A DNA stretch of 64,000 nt from Paenibacillus sp. KS-LC4 (GTDB lineage: Bacteria; Bacillota; Bacilli; Paenibacillales; Paenibacillaceae). The stretch is from assembly GCF_036894955.1 (NCBI RefSeq), contig NZ_CP145905.1, forward strand, positions 125,001 through 189,000. Direction: 5' to 3'. Under the pieces are notes generated by a model. The model searched no databases, was not told the origin of the DNA, and worked only from the letters and a program-made list of their open reading frames with translations. Positions 50,901-60,383 of this stretch are shown here, piece by piece. The number at the start of each line of letters is the position of its first letter. The first letter of the stretch is position 1. Made by a program: the position numbers and the translations under genes.

Positions 50901-53900
50901 CTTGAGCTGGAAAGCGAGCCAGTAACGGCGACTCTTGCATGGCAGGCAGTAGACGGTGCCGCAGCGTACCGGGTATATCGCCAGGCTGCTGTAGCTGCAA
51001 GCGCTGAGCTGTTGACTGAGACGGCGGCACTTAGCTTTGCTGATACGACCGCCGATGTCGGTCTGGATTATGTGTATACGGTGACAGCGGTTGACGATAC
51101 GGGGCTTGAATCCGTAGGCTCCAATGCGCTTGCCGTGTCGATGGTTGATCCGAATGTGCCGAAGGCTGCCATTCCGACAGGCCTGACGCTTGTGGAGACG
51201 AACAAAAACGATCTGACCTTCAACTGGGATGCGGTTAGCCATGCAAAGGTATTCTATGTGTATCGCTCAGTCAAGGCGGATGGCGATTATACGTTGATTG
51301 GAAAATCGGCGGAAGCCGTGTATACCGACACGACGGTGCTGACGACGATTCCTTACTATTACAAGGTAGCGTCTGTGAATGCGGGGGGCATTTCTGAGCT
51401 GTCACAAAGCCTGGAGACTCCAGCAGTGACCGTATTGTATCGCGATATGGAAAATTTAGACCGTGCTCCCGTTGCAGTGAAGCAGTCCGAGGGCAATTAC
51501 ATCGGCTGGCGGATGCTCGGACTTGATCCTTCGTCCATCGCCTTCAACGTATATCGGGATGGGGCTCTGGTAAACGCGGAGCCAATGATAGGGAGCACGA
51601 ATCTGCTTGATACGGAAGGGACAGATAGCTCCGTCTATCAGGTGACGGCTGTTCTGAACGGCGTTGAGAAGCCAGCGACCGAAGAATTTGGCGTGTGGAC
51701 GCAATCGTATTTGTCCATTCCGCTGCAAAAGCCTGCCGATGACTATACCAAGGATGGACAGCCATATACGTACAATGCGGGCGATGCTAGTGTCGGCGAT
51801 CTTGACGGCGATGGAGAGCTGGAAATTGTATTAATGTGGACACCGTCCAACAGTAAGGATAATTCCCAGGCGGGTTATACAGGCATCGTCTATTTGGACG
51901 CCTACAAAATGGACGGAACACGGCTATGGCGCATCAATATGGGGCCGAATATCCGCTCCGGCGCTCATTATACGCAGTTTATGGTTTATGATCTCGACGG
52001 AGATGGACGCGCTGAGGTCACGATGAAAACAGCGGATGGAACAATCGACGGGCTTGGTCGTGTGATCGGGGATGCTAGTGCCGACCACCGCAACAGCAGC
52101 GGCTATGTGCTGCTTGGGTCTGAATTTTTGACCGTATTTAATGGTTTAAATGGTAGTGCGCTGGATACAGTTGCCTATGATCCTCCACGCGGCGATGTTG
52201 GCGCATGGGGCGATGCATATGGCAATCGGGTAGACCGTTTCCTTGCAGGCGTCGCCTATTTGGACGGTGAGCGTCCGAGCGTTATTTTCAGCCGTGGTTA
52301 TTATACAAGAACGGTGCTCGCCGCCTATAATTTCCGAGATGGCGAGCTGACGCAGCAATGGAAATTTGATTCGAATACGGAGGGCTATGGATCGTTTGCC
52401 GGTCAAGGCAACCACAATCTGTCAATTGGCGACGTGGACAACGATGGCAAGGACGAAATTACGTTTGGCGCAATGGCCATTGATGATGACGGCAAGCCGC
52501 TTTATAACACAGGACTTGGTCATGGCGATGCTTTGCATTTCGGCGATCTGGACCCTACGCGTTCGGGGCTTGAAGTGTTTGGCGTACACGAGCATACGGA
52601 TTCCAAGTATGGGATGGAGATGCGTGATGCAGCGACGGGGGAAATTTTGTGGGGCGTCTTCACTGGCATAGATACCGGACGCGGACTGTCAGCAGATATT
52701 GACCCGAATCATATTGGGGAGGAAATGTGGTCGGCTACAATTACGAATGCACAGCATATTCCGATTACAGGACTATACAATGCACGCGGTGAACTGATTA
52801 CAACTAAAATTCCTTCCTCGACCAACTTCGGCGTATGGTGGGATGGCGATTTGCTGCGTGAGCTGCAGGATGACAATCGAATCGACAAGTGGGATTACAC
52901 GAATGAAACAACGATCAACCTGCTTACGGCGACAGGCGCTGCCTCAAACAATTCAACAAAGGCTAATCCGAGCTTGCAGGCTGATCTGTTTGGCGACTGG
53001 CGAGAGGAAGTAATGTGGCGCTCTACGGACAGCACTGAGCTGCGTATTTATACGACGACCGATGTAACGGAGCACCGCATTAGAACGCTGATGCATGATC
53101 CGGTTTATCGACTCGGTATTGCTTGGCAAAATGTAGCCTACAACCAGCCGCCGCATACTAGCTTCTATTTGGGAGCAGGCATGGAGGAGCCGCCGATGCC
53201 GCGCATTCAGTATGTGGGCGCGCCGAAGGAGGAGGAGGATACAACACCTCCTGTTATTGCAGGCTTGCCGCCGCAGCAGATGACCGAGGCAGACAGCTGG
53301 ACCGCTGCGGTAACGGCAGAGGACGGGGAGACGGGCATTCAAAGCCTGACGCTTTCCTTTGACGGAAACCCAGTGGAAAATGGGGAAGTGCTGTCAATGG
53401 CTGGGCTTGCAGGCACGCATACGTTTACGGCAACAGCGGTCAATGGGGCTGGGCTGCAGGCGGTTCGCACCGTCGCCATCACGGTGACGGGGGCAGAGCA
53501 GGCGACTGGTATTCCGGGCACACCTGTACTTTCCGACAATAACGGACATGACAATGGTCTGCTGGATGGCAGCTATACAATTACGATGAACCTGTGGTAT
53601 GGCCAAAATGGTACGGTTTATAAGCTATACGAGAACGGTGAGCTAATCGAGACGAAAATATTGAGCGACAACTCGCCGTCTGCACAGACCTATTCTTTTG
53701 ATATAACGGGCAAAGCAAACGGTACGTTTACGTACACCTGCGAGCTTAGCAATTCTTTCGGCACGACAAGCTGCAGCCCACACACGGTAACGGTTAAGGA
53801 CGCTTTTCCAGGCCAGCCGGTGCTGTCCAATGACAACTGGGATGGGGACGGCAGCTATAAGGTAACGATGAACATGTGGTGGGGAACGAATGCCACGGAA

Positions 53901-54086
53901 TACCGCTTGTATGAAAATGGGACGCTTATTGATACGCAGACAATGACGGCGAATACGCCTAGTGCGCAAAGTGCCTCTACGACGATAGCTGATCGAGCTG
54001 TAGGCAACTACGTTTACCGCGCCGAGCTATCGAACGATAGCGGCATTACGGAAAGCAGCCAGATGGAGGTTGGCGTAACCAAATAG
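47901..54086 (+). CDS. CE12 rhamnogalacturonan acetylesterase - PL11 rhamnogalacturonan lyase fusion
   Basis: 2061 residues. Signal peptide 1-35 ([20 protein letters not shown] start). A jelly-roll (KKFDFGTAS) and two FN3 modules, a second jelly-roll (IRFDFGSGE), then an SGNH esterase (about 525-735): S532 in [14 protein letters not shown] block, and D714/H717 in DNTHF. FN3, third jelly-roll (YRFDFGPVG), two FN3, then PL11 lyase from about 1181 ([13 protein letters not shown]) to about 1770 with calcium-binding-type loops ([10 protein letters not shown]). Two C-terminal modules with MNLWYGQNG and MNMWWGTNA bind polysaccharide. It would deacetylate and cleave pectin rhamnogalacturonan I. ATG at 47901 has ggggggaa; starts at 47874 and 47883 are in frame. 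Confidence 0.9.
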   Translation: MLRSKKRTMFLLLAVAVLWTTILQGLPLGAQMAYANEVEQVVKKFDFGTASSPIKEGFVRVSESQLYTAEAGYGLSIALASRNRSGGDELTNDFVLGTSFSFYADLPNGEYDVTVYSGDLLTGTSTTKTNIALEGVAAGTLSTRQAVVHGTYRTTVNDGQLTVDISATTGYAYLNGIVIEQVVAAAPEAPSGLAVNRVTPQAVTLGWIQAADAVKYKLYRSEGTAAPVLAGETAATSYVDTTVVEGSSYSYFVASVNAAGLESALSAPTAAVTIPALEVPAAPSQLSISAVQSSSVVLGWTVVEGAEGYKVLRANTAAGPFVEIGQSTVLAYTDEGVDTSVPQFYAVKAFNVRGESEASAVAESAAYVPPATLPEGDTIRFDFGSGELADGYVRVTAETAYTSALKYGFTDISNVGSGNRGTADPLRSDFVTPVNGAFNVDLPNGDYTVSLIAGDAAEASEIAIKAETMQKVQLTSKAAGQYLEMDFQLALVDGQLNLAFSGSAPKLNALVIKRQQERQAGELPTVYIAGDSTVQTYDAYWEPEAGWGQMLPRFFSKDVIFKNHAIGGRSSKSFIVEGRLDEVLRTIRPGDYFLVQFGHNDATISVPDRYASPADYKNYLKAYINGARQRGATPILVTPMGRRDFNAETGIFNVSFPEYVQAMKEVAGELDVELVDLSALSIAYYNSIGPQASLSVFLHVEPGIYGAFPNGSADNTHFQEYGAIQIARLLAGGIEQLPVPLAEFVREIEQPAAVPAAPANLAAGSVSNAGAVLKWSASDNTDIYKIYRKLASEPESAYAMIGTATVPTLTIGGMLEGQAYTVRVTAVNGRGESLPSGEVSITTKSAQYRFDFGPVGAPVAAGYTEITRDVLYTPELGYGLTNSTGMIDRDRGAGTDDLRRDFVAYFNASYEFKVDLPNGSYSVKTYTGDWIGSTRTNVNIEGADYGTIASGKESIAERVFNQIAVKDGQMNLVFSGQTAHLNGLEITPLLLAPTGLALTDLELESEPVTATLAWQAVDGAAAYRVYRQAAVAASAELLTETAALSFADTTADVGLDYVYTVTAVDDTGLESVGSNALAVSMVDPNVPKAAIPTGLTLVETNKNDLTFNWDAVSHAKVFYVYRSVKADGDYTLIGKSAEAVYTDTTVLTTIPYYYKVASVNAGGISELSQSLETPAVTVLYRDMENLDRAPVAVKQSEGNYIGWRMLGLDPSSIAFNVYRDGALVNAEPMIGSTNLLDTEGTDSSVYQVTAVLNGVEKPATEEFGVWTQSYLSIPLQKPADDYTKDGQPYTYNAGDASVGDLDGDGELEIVLMWTPSNSKDNSQAGYTGIVYLDAYKMDGTRLWRINMGPNIRSGAHYTQFMVYDLDGDGRAEVTMKTADGTIDGLGRVIGDASADHRNSSGYVLLGSEFLTVFNGLNGSALDTVAYDPPRGDVGAWGDAYGNRVDRFLAGVAYLDGERPSVIFSRGYYTRTVLAAYNFRDGELTQQWKFDSNTEGYGSFAGQGNHNLSIGDVDNDGKDEITFGAMAIDDDGKPLYNTGLGHGDALHFGDLDPTRSGLEVFGVHEHTDSKYGMEMRDAATGEILWGVFTGIDTGRGLSADIDPNHIGEEMWSATITNAQHIPITGLYNARGELITTKIPSSTNFGVWWDGDLLRELQDDNRIDKWDYTNETTINLLTATGAASNNSTKANPSLQADLFGDWREEVMWRSTDSTELRIYTTTDVTEHRIRTLMHDPVYRLGIAWQNVAYNQPPHTSFYLGAGMEEPPMPRIQYVGAPKEEEDTTPPVIAGLPPQQMTEADSWTAAVTAEDGETGIQSLTLSFDGNPVENGEVLSMAGLAGTHTFTATAVNGAGLQAVRTVAITVTGAEQATGIPGTPVLSDNNGHDNGLLDGSYTITMNLWYGQNGTVYKLYENGELIETKILSDNSPSAQTYSFDITGKANGTFTYTCELSNSFGTTSCSPHTVTVKDAFPGQPVLSNDNWDGDGSYKVTMNMWWGTNATEYRLYENGTLIDTQTMTANTPSAQSASTTIADRAVGNYVYRAELSNDSGITESSQMEVGVTK

Positions 54087-54098
54087 GAGCAGCAGCAA

Positions 54099-54139
54099 CA
54101 GCCTGCCTTGAACCAGATTTATTGGTCCAAGGCAGGCTG
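54099..54139. terminator. Hairpin after the lyase gene
   Basis: Arms of 17 bases (one mismatch) at 54099-54115 and 54123-54139. No T-run follows on either side, so it may stop transcription poorly or stabilise the mRNA end. Confidence 0.6.
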
Positions 54140-54221
54140 TTGGCATTGAGCAGGGCATGAGATAGAATGAAGCTTTAAGATTTATAGAACAGATATTTTG
54201 ATAGAAACAGGAGAACCCAGC

Positions 54222-54452
54222 ATGCGCATAGCCCTGCAAATAATAGCTGTCCTTGTTATGATTATTTTTACGATTTCGCTGATTTATCCGAGATTTATGT
54301 CGATGTACAAGCGGTGGCAGAAGGTCAGTTTGCTTATAATCGCTGGTTTTTTGTTCTTACTGACGTTATGGGTGGCAGGTGATTTTAACATAGCCTCACA
54401 ATCGCGGACGTGGGAGCTGATTGAAAGCTTGTTCGGGAAAGATAATCCGTGA
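54222..54452 (+). CDS. Small membrane protein
   Basis: 76 residues with two hydrophobic helices (IAVLVMIIFTISLIYP and VSLLIIAGFLFLLTLWVAG) and a polar C-terminal tail. ATG at 54222 has aggag ten bases before; a TTG at 54198 opens the frame further up. No family recognised. Confidence 0.6.
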   Translation: MRIALQIIAVLVMIIFTISLIYPRFMSMYKRWQKVSLLIIAGFLFLLTLWVAGDFNIASQSRTWELIESLFGKDNP

Positions 54453-54513
54453 ATAGTCGTTTATTTTGAATCGTATTATCAAGGGCAGCCTAAACCTTGC
54501 AACGCTCTTGGAG

Positions 54514-55458
54514 TTAGATGGCATCCTGCTGCTCCAGCCATTTCAAAATCGCTTGGTTTGTTTCCTCCGGCTTTTCTTGTTGGATCCAATGACCGCAATC
54601 CAGATTGACCACTTCCGCATTGGGCACGAACTTTGTTAGTTTTTCAAACTTCGGAACCAGATCCCGGACACCATAGATCATGAGGGCCGGCTGTTGGATG
54701 ATTGGGTTTACTTCCGCCAATAAGCGCCAGTTGCGGTCAAGGTTCCTGTACCAATTGATGCTGCCCGTAAACCCTGATGATTCAAAGGAGGAGACGAAAA
54801 CAGCCAGCTCGCTGTCGCTCATCAAGGGCTCACCCAGTGGTGTTTCTGCGTTAGCGAGATTGATCATCATCATTCCCGGCTCTGGCTCTCTAAGAGGCTC
54901 ATTCTTGCGGTATAGATTGCGAAGAAAGCGGAACGTATTGTCCTCTAATACGGCGTCTGCGACGCCCGGCTGTCGATTGAAGTGGACAAAATAGTAGTCG
55001 CCGCCAAGTATTTCTTCCAAAAACTCGATCCAGGGTTTTTCTCCGCGCTCTTGGTAAGGCAAGCTCAGATTTATTACTTTGTTTACACGGCTTGGATGCA
55101 ATAGGGTCAGTCCCCAAACGACCATTGCACCCCAATCATGACCGACAAAGGTGGCATCCTCGTATCCGTAGTGATCGAGAAGCGCGATGAGATCACTCGT
55201 CAAGTGTTCAAGGTCATAGTCGGTTACTTCGGTCGGACGGGATGAGTTGCCGTAACCCCGCTGGTTTGGAACAATGACATGGTAGCCCGCTGCGGCAAGG
55301 GCAGACAGCTGATGGCGCCAAGAAAAGGCATGCTCTGGCCAGCCGTGACAGAGGACTATGGGTTTTCCGGCATTTTGTCGGCCTGCTTCAAAGACTTCGA
55401 GCTCTACACCGTTGACTGAAATGAGGGTGGGCTTAGGAAAATCGGTTGGATTAAACAT
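54514..55458 (-). CDS. Alpha/beta hydrolase, epoxide hydrolase-like
   Basis: 314 residues. The oxyanion loop is HGWPEHAFSW, followed by RGYGNSSRP. The nucleophile elbow GHDWGAMVVW has Asp as nucleophile, as in epoxide hydrolases and haloalkane dehalogenases, and the His is in CGHWIQQEKPEE. HGWP plus a cap region with Tyr residues favours epoxide hydrolase. No signal peptide. The start has aaggagg. It is divergent from a WYL-type regulator gene that probably controls it. Confidence 0.87.
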   Translation of the reverse strand: MFNPTDFPKPTLISVNGVELEVFEAGRQNAGKPIVLCHGWPEHAFSWRHQLSALAAAGYHVIVPNQRGYGNSSRPTEVTDYDLEHLTSDLIALLDHYGYEDATFVGHDWGAMVVWGLTLLHPSRVNKVINLSLPYQERGEKPWIEFLEEILGGDYYFVHFNRQPGVADAVLEDNTFRFLRNLYRKNEPLREPEPGMMMINLANAETPLGEPLMSDSELAVFVSSFESSGFTGSINWYRNLDRNWRLLAEVNPIIQQPALMIYGVRDLVPKFEKLTKFVPNAEVVNLDCGHWIQQEKPEETNQAILKWLEQQDAI

Positions 55459-55509
55459 TGTTATTCAAAACCTCCTTCTTGTGATACACGTAGTATAATG
55501 GACAAAAGA

Positions 55510-55525
55510 TGACATCATATTGTCA
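55510..55525. promoter_or_regulatory. Palindrome between the divergent hydrolase and regulator genes
   Basis: tgacatcatattgtca: TGACA and TGTCA arms around six bases, in the 102-base divergent spacer. A candidate operator for the WYL-type regulator; a TATAAT lies at 55494-55499. Confidence 0.5.
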
Positions 55526-55560
55526 CCATTCTGAAATCATGTAGAAAAAAGAGGGCAATA

Positions 55561-56472
55561 ATGGACAAAGTGGAAAGACTCATTTCGATTATTATGATAT
55601 TGCTGAAAAAAGAGGTTGTTTCTGCAAAGGAGTTCTCACAACTATTTAATGTTTCCAAAAGAACGATTCTTCGCGATATGGAAGCATTAAGCTTAGCGAG
55701 CATCCCGATCTACTCTGTCAATGGGGTCAAAGGCGGCTACGGCATAATGGATGAATACAAGGTTGATAAACGCCTTTTGAGCAGCTCCGATTTACAGCAT
55801 ATATTAACTGCGCTTGGCGGATTGGAACAAATTTTCCTTACGGAAGAGGTTGAAAGAACGATAAAAAAAATAGAGGCAATGGTCAGTCCATTGTCTCTGA
55901 ATCGTTCCATTCAGCTGTCGTTTTATGATTGGGAAGGTCGGTCCGAAATTCTTGAAACGTTAAAGACCTGTCAACAATCCATTTTAAAGAACAGGCTGGT
56001 TTCGTTTGATTATACAGATAAAGACGGGGCTGTAACGAATAGAATGGTCGAGCCCTATGGTCTGCATTTTAGCGAATCGAGTTGGTACTTGAAAGGATTC
56101 TGTTTACATCGACACGGATATCGTACATTCAAGTTATCCCGGATCGATCATATTACGATGGATGAGCGTGCGTTTCATCCTAGAGACGATTGGTCCGAGC
56201 AAGGACACGAGGCAGGTTATGTACCGCAATTCGTCACGATTAAGGCAAGGATATCGTCTAGCATCAAAGATCAAATCATCGAAAGGTATGGTCGAAAAAG
56301 TATTGAAGACCACTGTTCTGGATTTTTATTAGCGACCATGTATGTCCCTCAAAATCGTGGGGGATTTCAATTTTTAGCAGGCTTCGGCACGCATCTGAAG
56401 GTTGTTGAGCCCGAAGCCTATGTTGAAGACTTTCGCGATTATTTATCTCAAATGATGGAGAACTATTCCTGA
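55561..56472 (+). CDS. HTH and WYL domain transcriptional regulator (YafY type)
   Basis: 303 residues. An N-terminal winged helix (VVSAKEFSQLFNVSKRTILRD) is followed by a WYL domain (about 135-215) with SSWYLKGFCLHRHGYRTFKL, and a C-terminal WCX extension. WYL regulators bind ligands such as nucleotides or ssDNA, and local ones often repress divergent enzyme genes. ATG at 55561 with agaggg upstream. The regulator-target pair with the epoxide hydrolase-like gene is inferred from divergence. Confidence 0.88.
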   Translation: MDKVERLISIIMILLKKEVVSAKEFSQLFNVSKRTILRDMEALSLASIPIYSVNGVKGGYGIMDEYKVDKRLLSSSDLQHILTALGGLEQIFLTEEVERTIKKIEAMVSPLSLNRSIQLSFYDWEGRSEILETLKTCQQSILKNRLVSFDYTDKDGAVTNRMVEPYGLHFSESSWYLKGFCLHRHGYRTFKLSRIDHITMDERAFHPRDDWSEQGHEAGYVPQFVTIKARISSSIKDQIIERYGRKSIEDHCSGFLLATMYVPQNRGGFQFLAGFGTHLKVVEPEAYVEDFRDYLSQMMENYS

Positions 56473-56535
56473 TAATGGTCTCGCCAGGGAATATAGGCAG
56501 GTATGACGCTAAACATAGATTAGAAAGGAGCCGCT

Positions 56536-57507
56536 ATGAATCTTTCTCTGAAGCAACGTATGAAATCATTATTAGTACCAGTGATTTCTGGTGGAATCAT
56601 TACCATTCTTATATTTTATCTGGATTACTTCCAATTCGAGCTTGTTGAAAAATTTCTATTGTTTGCGGCTTTCGTCATTGTACCTCTTGTGATTTTATAT
56701 TTGAATGATGACGAAAAGAGCAAACATCAACGAATGATTTATGCTGCTATTAAATGGCTTCAATTTCCCGCGGCGTTATTTACCTTAGCCTCCGTAATGA
56801 GCAGTAAGATGTGGGGGCTAGGAGGCACGGCAATACCAGGGCTTCTTTCCCTTGGGTGGCTTCTTTTCACACTGCTGCTTGGCATCTATGGCGTGACCAC
56901 TATTGTGATTCATAAGGGGAAAATAGCGGAAATAGCGATTGGCGCGGGCCTCGTTTATTTTTTTATCGGGGGCATTTGGTTTACCTTATATCAATATCAA
57001 TTGAACCTCCTCCAAGCTAATCCTGCAACGCACGCGTTAAGCTCGGTCCACTTTCATTTTTCATCTGCTATCGTTCCGATTTTTATTGGTGCTCTAGGAC
57101 GGATCATGACGAAGAAAAGCTGGTATCCCTGGGTCGTTGCCATTGATATCATCGGACCAATATTGATCGCTATTGGTATGATTTTCTCCAAGCCAATGGA
57201 GTACATGGGTGTCATCTTGTTTGCCTGTAATATTATGATTTACACCACTTATCTCCTTGCTTACGTGCGGAGAAACCCTTTAAACAATAAGGCAGCCTTC
57301 TTTCTACGCCTTTCTTGCCTAGCCTTTTACACGGTTGTCGTCCTTTCCATTTTATATCCGTTACTGAAAAACATGTTTTCCTTAACGATACTCGATTTCA
57401 TTCCCATTTACGGAGCTCTGCATGCGTTTGGTTTTGTTTTATGTGGCCTGATCGGTTGGGTGTACTTGGTAGACGCTATGAAGAAAAACGCTCGCCTGCG
57501 CGAATAG
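56536..57507 (+). CDS. Multi-pass membrane protein, YndJ-like
   Basis: 323 residues with nine or ten hydrophobic spans. The region SSVHFHFSSAIVPIFIGALG carries His residues in a membrane-edge context, as in YndJ-family proteins of Bacillus (function unknown). ATG at 56536 has aaaggagcc upstream, 63 bases after the WYL regulator, possibly the same transcript. A terminator follows. Confidence 0.7.
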   Translation: MNLSLKQRMKSLLVPVISGGIITILIFYLDYFQFELVEKFLLFAAFVIVPLVILYLNDDEKSKHQRMIYAAIKWLQFPAALFTLASVMSSKMWGLGGTAIPGLLSLGWLLFTLLLGIYGVTTIVIHKGKIAEIAIGAGLVYFFIGGIWFTLYQYQLNLLQANPATHALSSVHFHFSSAIVPIFIGALGRIMTKKSWYPWVVAIDIIGPILIAIGMIFSKPMEYMGVILFACNIMIYTTYLLAYVRRNPLNNKAAFFLRLSCLAFYTVVVLSILYPLLKNMFSLTILDFIPIYGALHAFGFVLCGLIGWVYLVDAMKKNARLRE

Positions 57508-57546
57508 ATGAATGATTCACTTTTGTGAATGATTATATACAAAGCC

Positions 57547-57596
57547 AAACGGCCTTCGTCCCAATGAATTCAGGACAAAGGCCGTTTTTGTTTTTA
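57547..57596 (+). terminator. Terminator after the YndJ-like gene
   Basis: Stem aaacggcctt / aaaggccgttt (with gtcc/ggac inside) followed by T-rich sequence. Confidence 0.85.
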
Positions 57597-57625
57597 ATGG
57601 AATTTATATCCATTCATTCTGAAAA

Positions 57626-57695
57626 CACCCCATAGAACATCCTCGGTAACTCATCTGGGTTTCCCAATGTCTACTCCAAGAGGTGCATTTCACAC
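57626..57695 (-). repeat. Degenerate IS-leader-like repeat, copy A
   Basis: About 70 bases framed by cacccc and aggtgcatttcac. It aligns by eye with 61839-61905 across its length (shared tctact-caag and gcatttcac segments) and shares the frame with the hairpin at 59253-59311. Probably remains of an insertion-sequence leader. Confidence 0.5.
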
Positions 57696-57722
57696 AAGCA
57701 GTTGGCTAGCTAGATTAGTCTT

Positions 57723-57983
57723 CTAGTCCTTGTGTTGTATTTTTGTTCGTTTCTTCTCTAGCTGCTCTTCAACCTCAGCCCAAACCAAATAAATAATACC
57801 TAAGATTAGTGCATATTTACTCCATTTTAAAGGCTCAGGACCAATATAGCTGAGCATATTGTGAAAGAGTTCTTCATTCCAAGAATTTACATTTGATCCA
57901 AATATCGAAGCGCTAATATAGCGCGTCCCATATAGAAATGCTGAGATGGACATTAAGATGACGGCGGTTTTCCTTTTATTCAC
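57723..57983 (-). CDS. Small membrane protein, unknown
   Basis: 86 residues with two likely membrane helices (TAVILMSISAFLYG and YALILGIIYLVWAEV) and a charged C-terminus (EEQLEKKRTKIQHKD). GTG at 57983 follows aggggataaca; a longer frame to 58022 lacks a ribosome site. No family recognised. Confidence 0.6.
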   Translation of the reverse strand: MNKRKTAVILMSISAFLYGTRYISASIFGSNVNSWNEELFHNMLSYIGPEPLKWSKYALILGIIYLVWAEVEEQLEKKRTKIQHKD

Positions 57984-58021
57984 TGTTATCCCCTGTTCTT
58001 TAGTTGTAGTATTATCAAACA

Positions 58022-58213
58022 AAAGTGTAATCTATTTACTTTTTAAGTATATCTTTTATTACAGGTGAATGCCAGCAGATACATAGCTTAGTAACCATAA
58101 ATTAAATTTTAGTTGTAAATGAGAATAGACAAGCTTTGTACAGTTGGTAACAGCTATTAGTAGAGCTGGTGAAATCTTTTCTAAAATGCCTGGTATTTAT
58201 TCCAGAATTAAAA
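58022..58213. other. AT-rich intergenic region
   Basis: No gene or clear regulatory structure is seen between the two minus-strand genes. Confidence 0.4.
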
Positions 58214-58945
58214 CTATTGAATCCATACTACGAAATCCATGTCGTTGCTAGTCGATCTCCACGAAGAGCCTGAACCAACTTTTGTAGTCGAAAACAGACC
58301 TTTATCCCAAACTTCGAATCCAGTAATCTCGATTCTTGGGTAAGCATCTAAAATTAAAAATTTACCTTTTGCTACTGCTCTGTACTCTGATCCGCTGATG
58401 CTCACTGATTTTGAAACACCGATGGTGTAACCTACACCTGCGCCTACAATATCATTACCAACTGAAACGTTCGCGCTAAACTCGGAATATACGGAGTCAG
58501 TTGTATTAATTTCAACTTTCAAATTAGAGCATCCACCATCAATACTGCATAATATTCTACCCCTCGCAATACGGTTGGGGGAAGTGCCAGTACTGACTGT
58601 GGTCTTCTTCACGAAGAGACCAAGACCAAAAGCTCTGCTTGATGTATCACTAGGTATATTAATATCGGAGTTGTTCTCACCATCGGTTACGGAAACACGT
58701 TTAATGCTTACCAACTGCGCATTTGGGCTAGGTTTTTCAAGACCTGCTTGTTGAATGTAAGATTCCGGGTCAAAAGGTATAATCTCTAAACTACCATCTT
58801 CGTTTTCAATGACCGTTGCAGCATCTTCTAAATTTTGAATCGGTGCTGGGAGCTGCGGTGTACTTACATCTGTGGCAAAAGCTGAGGCAATGACAGAGAG
58901 TGATAACACAGCAATTAATATGGTTCGTAAAGCAAGTTTAAACAA
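58214..58945 (-). CDS. Secreted protein of unknown function
   Basis: 243 residues. A signal peptide (LRTILIAVLSLSVIASAFA) is cut near residue 25. The first part is acidic and Pro-rich. Residues 110-243 are beta-rich with alternating Ser/Thr/Val and a glycine segment (GNDIVGAGVGYTIGVSKSVS) like an amphipathic hairpin of pore-forming proteins; two Cys (RILCSIDGGCSNLK) may form a disulfide. No family recognised and the pore idea is only a resemblance. The start has aggaggt upstream. Confidence 0.65.
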   Translation of the reverse strand: MFKLALRTILIAVLSLSVIASAFATDVSTPQLPAPIQNLEDAATVIENEDGSLEIIPFDPESYIQQAGLEKPSPNAQLVSIKRVSVTDGENNSDINIPSDTSSRAFGLGLFVKKTTVSTGTSPNRIARGRILCSIDGGCSNLKVEINTTDSVYSEFSANVSVGNDIVGAGVGYTIGVSKSVSISGSEYRAVAKGKFLILDAYPRIEITGFEVWDKGLFSTTKVGSGSSWRSTSNDMDFVVWIQ

Positions 58946-59089
58946 ATAAGAACCTCCTAATTTTTTATAGACTTAAAATATCATATATTTACCAATAAAT
59001 CAATTATTTATATAAAACAGAAAAAGGGAGTAAGCTTTAGGTGAGCGGAAATAAGGGGAACCAAAACAAGATTTCTCCCTATTTATGAT

Positions 59090-59245
59090 AAGGCTCTCTG
59101 CTCCTCAAACTCTTCGTGACTGCCTTCGCGATATTTCCTCATCCAAACCTCCATCCGATCCGTCCTTCTTCGGTATACAGACGGATAGCTTCTTCTTTCG
59201 ATGACTTCGGGTAGTGTTTAAACTTCTGTCCTTTTGTGATGGCAT
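59090..59245 (-). pseudogene. Remnant of IS3-family transposase OrfA
   Basis: On the minus strand three frames together give an IS3-type OrfA start: GQKFKHYPKSSKEEAIRLYT then a stop, and in another frame VWMRKYREGSHEEFEEQRAL. The ATG at 59245 is out of frame with both. Frameshifts and truncation show it is dead. The rest of the element (OrfB, ends) is absent. Confidence 0.72.
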
Positions 59246-59252
59246 AAAAATA

Positions 59253-59311
59253 CACCCCCTAGAATTTCATTGAATAGACCAGAGGTTTATTCGTTAAAAT
59301 TCTAGGGGGTG
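59253..59311 (-). repeat. Perfect hairpin in front of the IS remnant
   Basis: Perfect 15-base arms at 59253-59267 and 59297-59311 (caccccctagaattt type), directly upstream of the OrfA remnant. It looks like an IS leader hairpin that keeps transposase expression low. Similar frames occur at 57626-57695 and 61839-61905. Confidence 0.75.
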
Positions 59312-59358
59312 CACTTCACTACATCGTATACGGATGATCTCTTAATTTAGGCCAATAG

Positions 59359-59907
59359 CTACAGAACCTCTTCGATACCTGCACGCATGCTCTCCATGGA
59401 AGACACGGGCTCGAAGCGCTTGACGACACGACCTTCAGCATCAATCAGGAATTTAGTGAAATTCCATTTGATCGCATTGCCATGCAGCCACTCTGGCGCC
59501 TTGTCGGTCACCATCAGCTTCAGCAGCTTTGCATTGATGTCATCTTCATCGAAGCCCTCAAAGGCAATGGCTTTGCGCAAATAATCGTACAACGGATGGG
59601 CATCCTCCCCATTCACATCAATCTTGGAGAACATCGGGAATTTAACGCCATAGTTAATCTGGCAAAAAGCTTCTGCATCTTGGCTGCTGCCAGGCTCCTG
59701 CTCGGCAAACTGATTGCATGGAAAGCCAATCACCTGTAAGCCACGATCCCGGTATTCATCGAAAAGCTTCTGCATATCGTCAAATTGTGGTGTATATTTA
59801 CACTTACTCGCCGTATTCACAATAAGCACAGGTCTGCCCTCATATTGGTACAGCGGAAAGCGCTCACCATTCGTTTTTGTTACATTAAAATCATAAATAG
59901 TCGCCAT
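59359..59907 (-). CDS. Glutathione peroxidase-family thiol peroxidase
   Basis: 182 residues. The peroxidatic Cys replaces selenocysteine in VNTASKCKYTPQ; the partner motif FPCNQFAEQEPG has a second Cys plus Gln, and the Trp/Asn of the tetrad are in KWNFTKFLID. Non-metazoan GPx enzymes of this type use thioredoxin to reduce peroxides. No signal peptide. ATG at 59907. Confidence 0.93.
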   Translation of the reverse strand: MATIYDFNVTKTNGERFPLYQYEGRPVLIVNTASKCKYTPQFDDMQKLFDEYRDRGLQVIGFPCNQFAEQEPGSSQDAEAFCQINYGVKFPMFSKIDVNGEDAHPLYDYLRKAIAFEGFDEDDINAKLLKLMVTDKAPEWLHGNAIKWNFTKFLIDAEGRVVKRFEPVSSMESMRAGIEEVL

Positions 59908-60383
59908 TGTAGTCCACTACTCCTCGCTCAGGGCGTTTTTCGACAAAGTATCCGCACTTGAATCCTGCAGGATTGATCCTATTATACCTGATTTCATTGC
60001 TTAGTGGACCAGTTCGCGCAGCGACTCTATAGCGGTTGCAAATTGAAAGCTTATTCGGGAAAGAAAGACCGTGAGATCTAACAAATGTATGTAGGTAATA
60101 GAGAGGTTGTAGCCCTGCTCTGGAGTAGATCATCCATTGTGTTCTTTGAAATATGTAAGAAATTCCTAAAATACTAACTGCGGAGAGCTTAATCGTAACC
60201 TTTGCTTAATATATGCTGGAACTGGATTCATACTCTAAGTATCGTGTTAGATTGAAAATATTACGCTCACTTCAATTAAAGCTTGAATGTATTATTTTTC
60301 CAATTCATTAAAATCTATTGCGATTTATGATAATCTATTGTTACAAAAAAGAAAATACTGCTTGCTAAGTGAGGAGATAACAG
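59908..60383. other. Intergenic region, no gene recognised
   Basis: About 475 bases without a convincing gene. A minus-strand frame (59891-60133) has no ribosome site or recognisable product. The AT-rich part near 60290-60370 probably holds the promoter of the next gene. Confidence 0.45.

Noticed and set aside
59891..60133. Minus-strand 80-residue frame upstream of the peroxidase gene
   Set aside because: No ribosome site, no recognisable features, and it overlaps the peroxidase start region.
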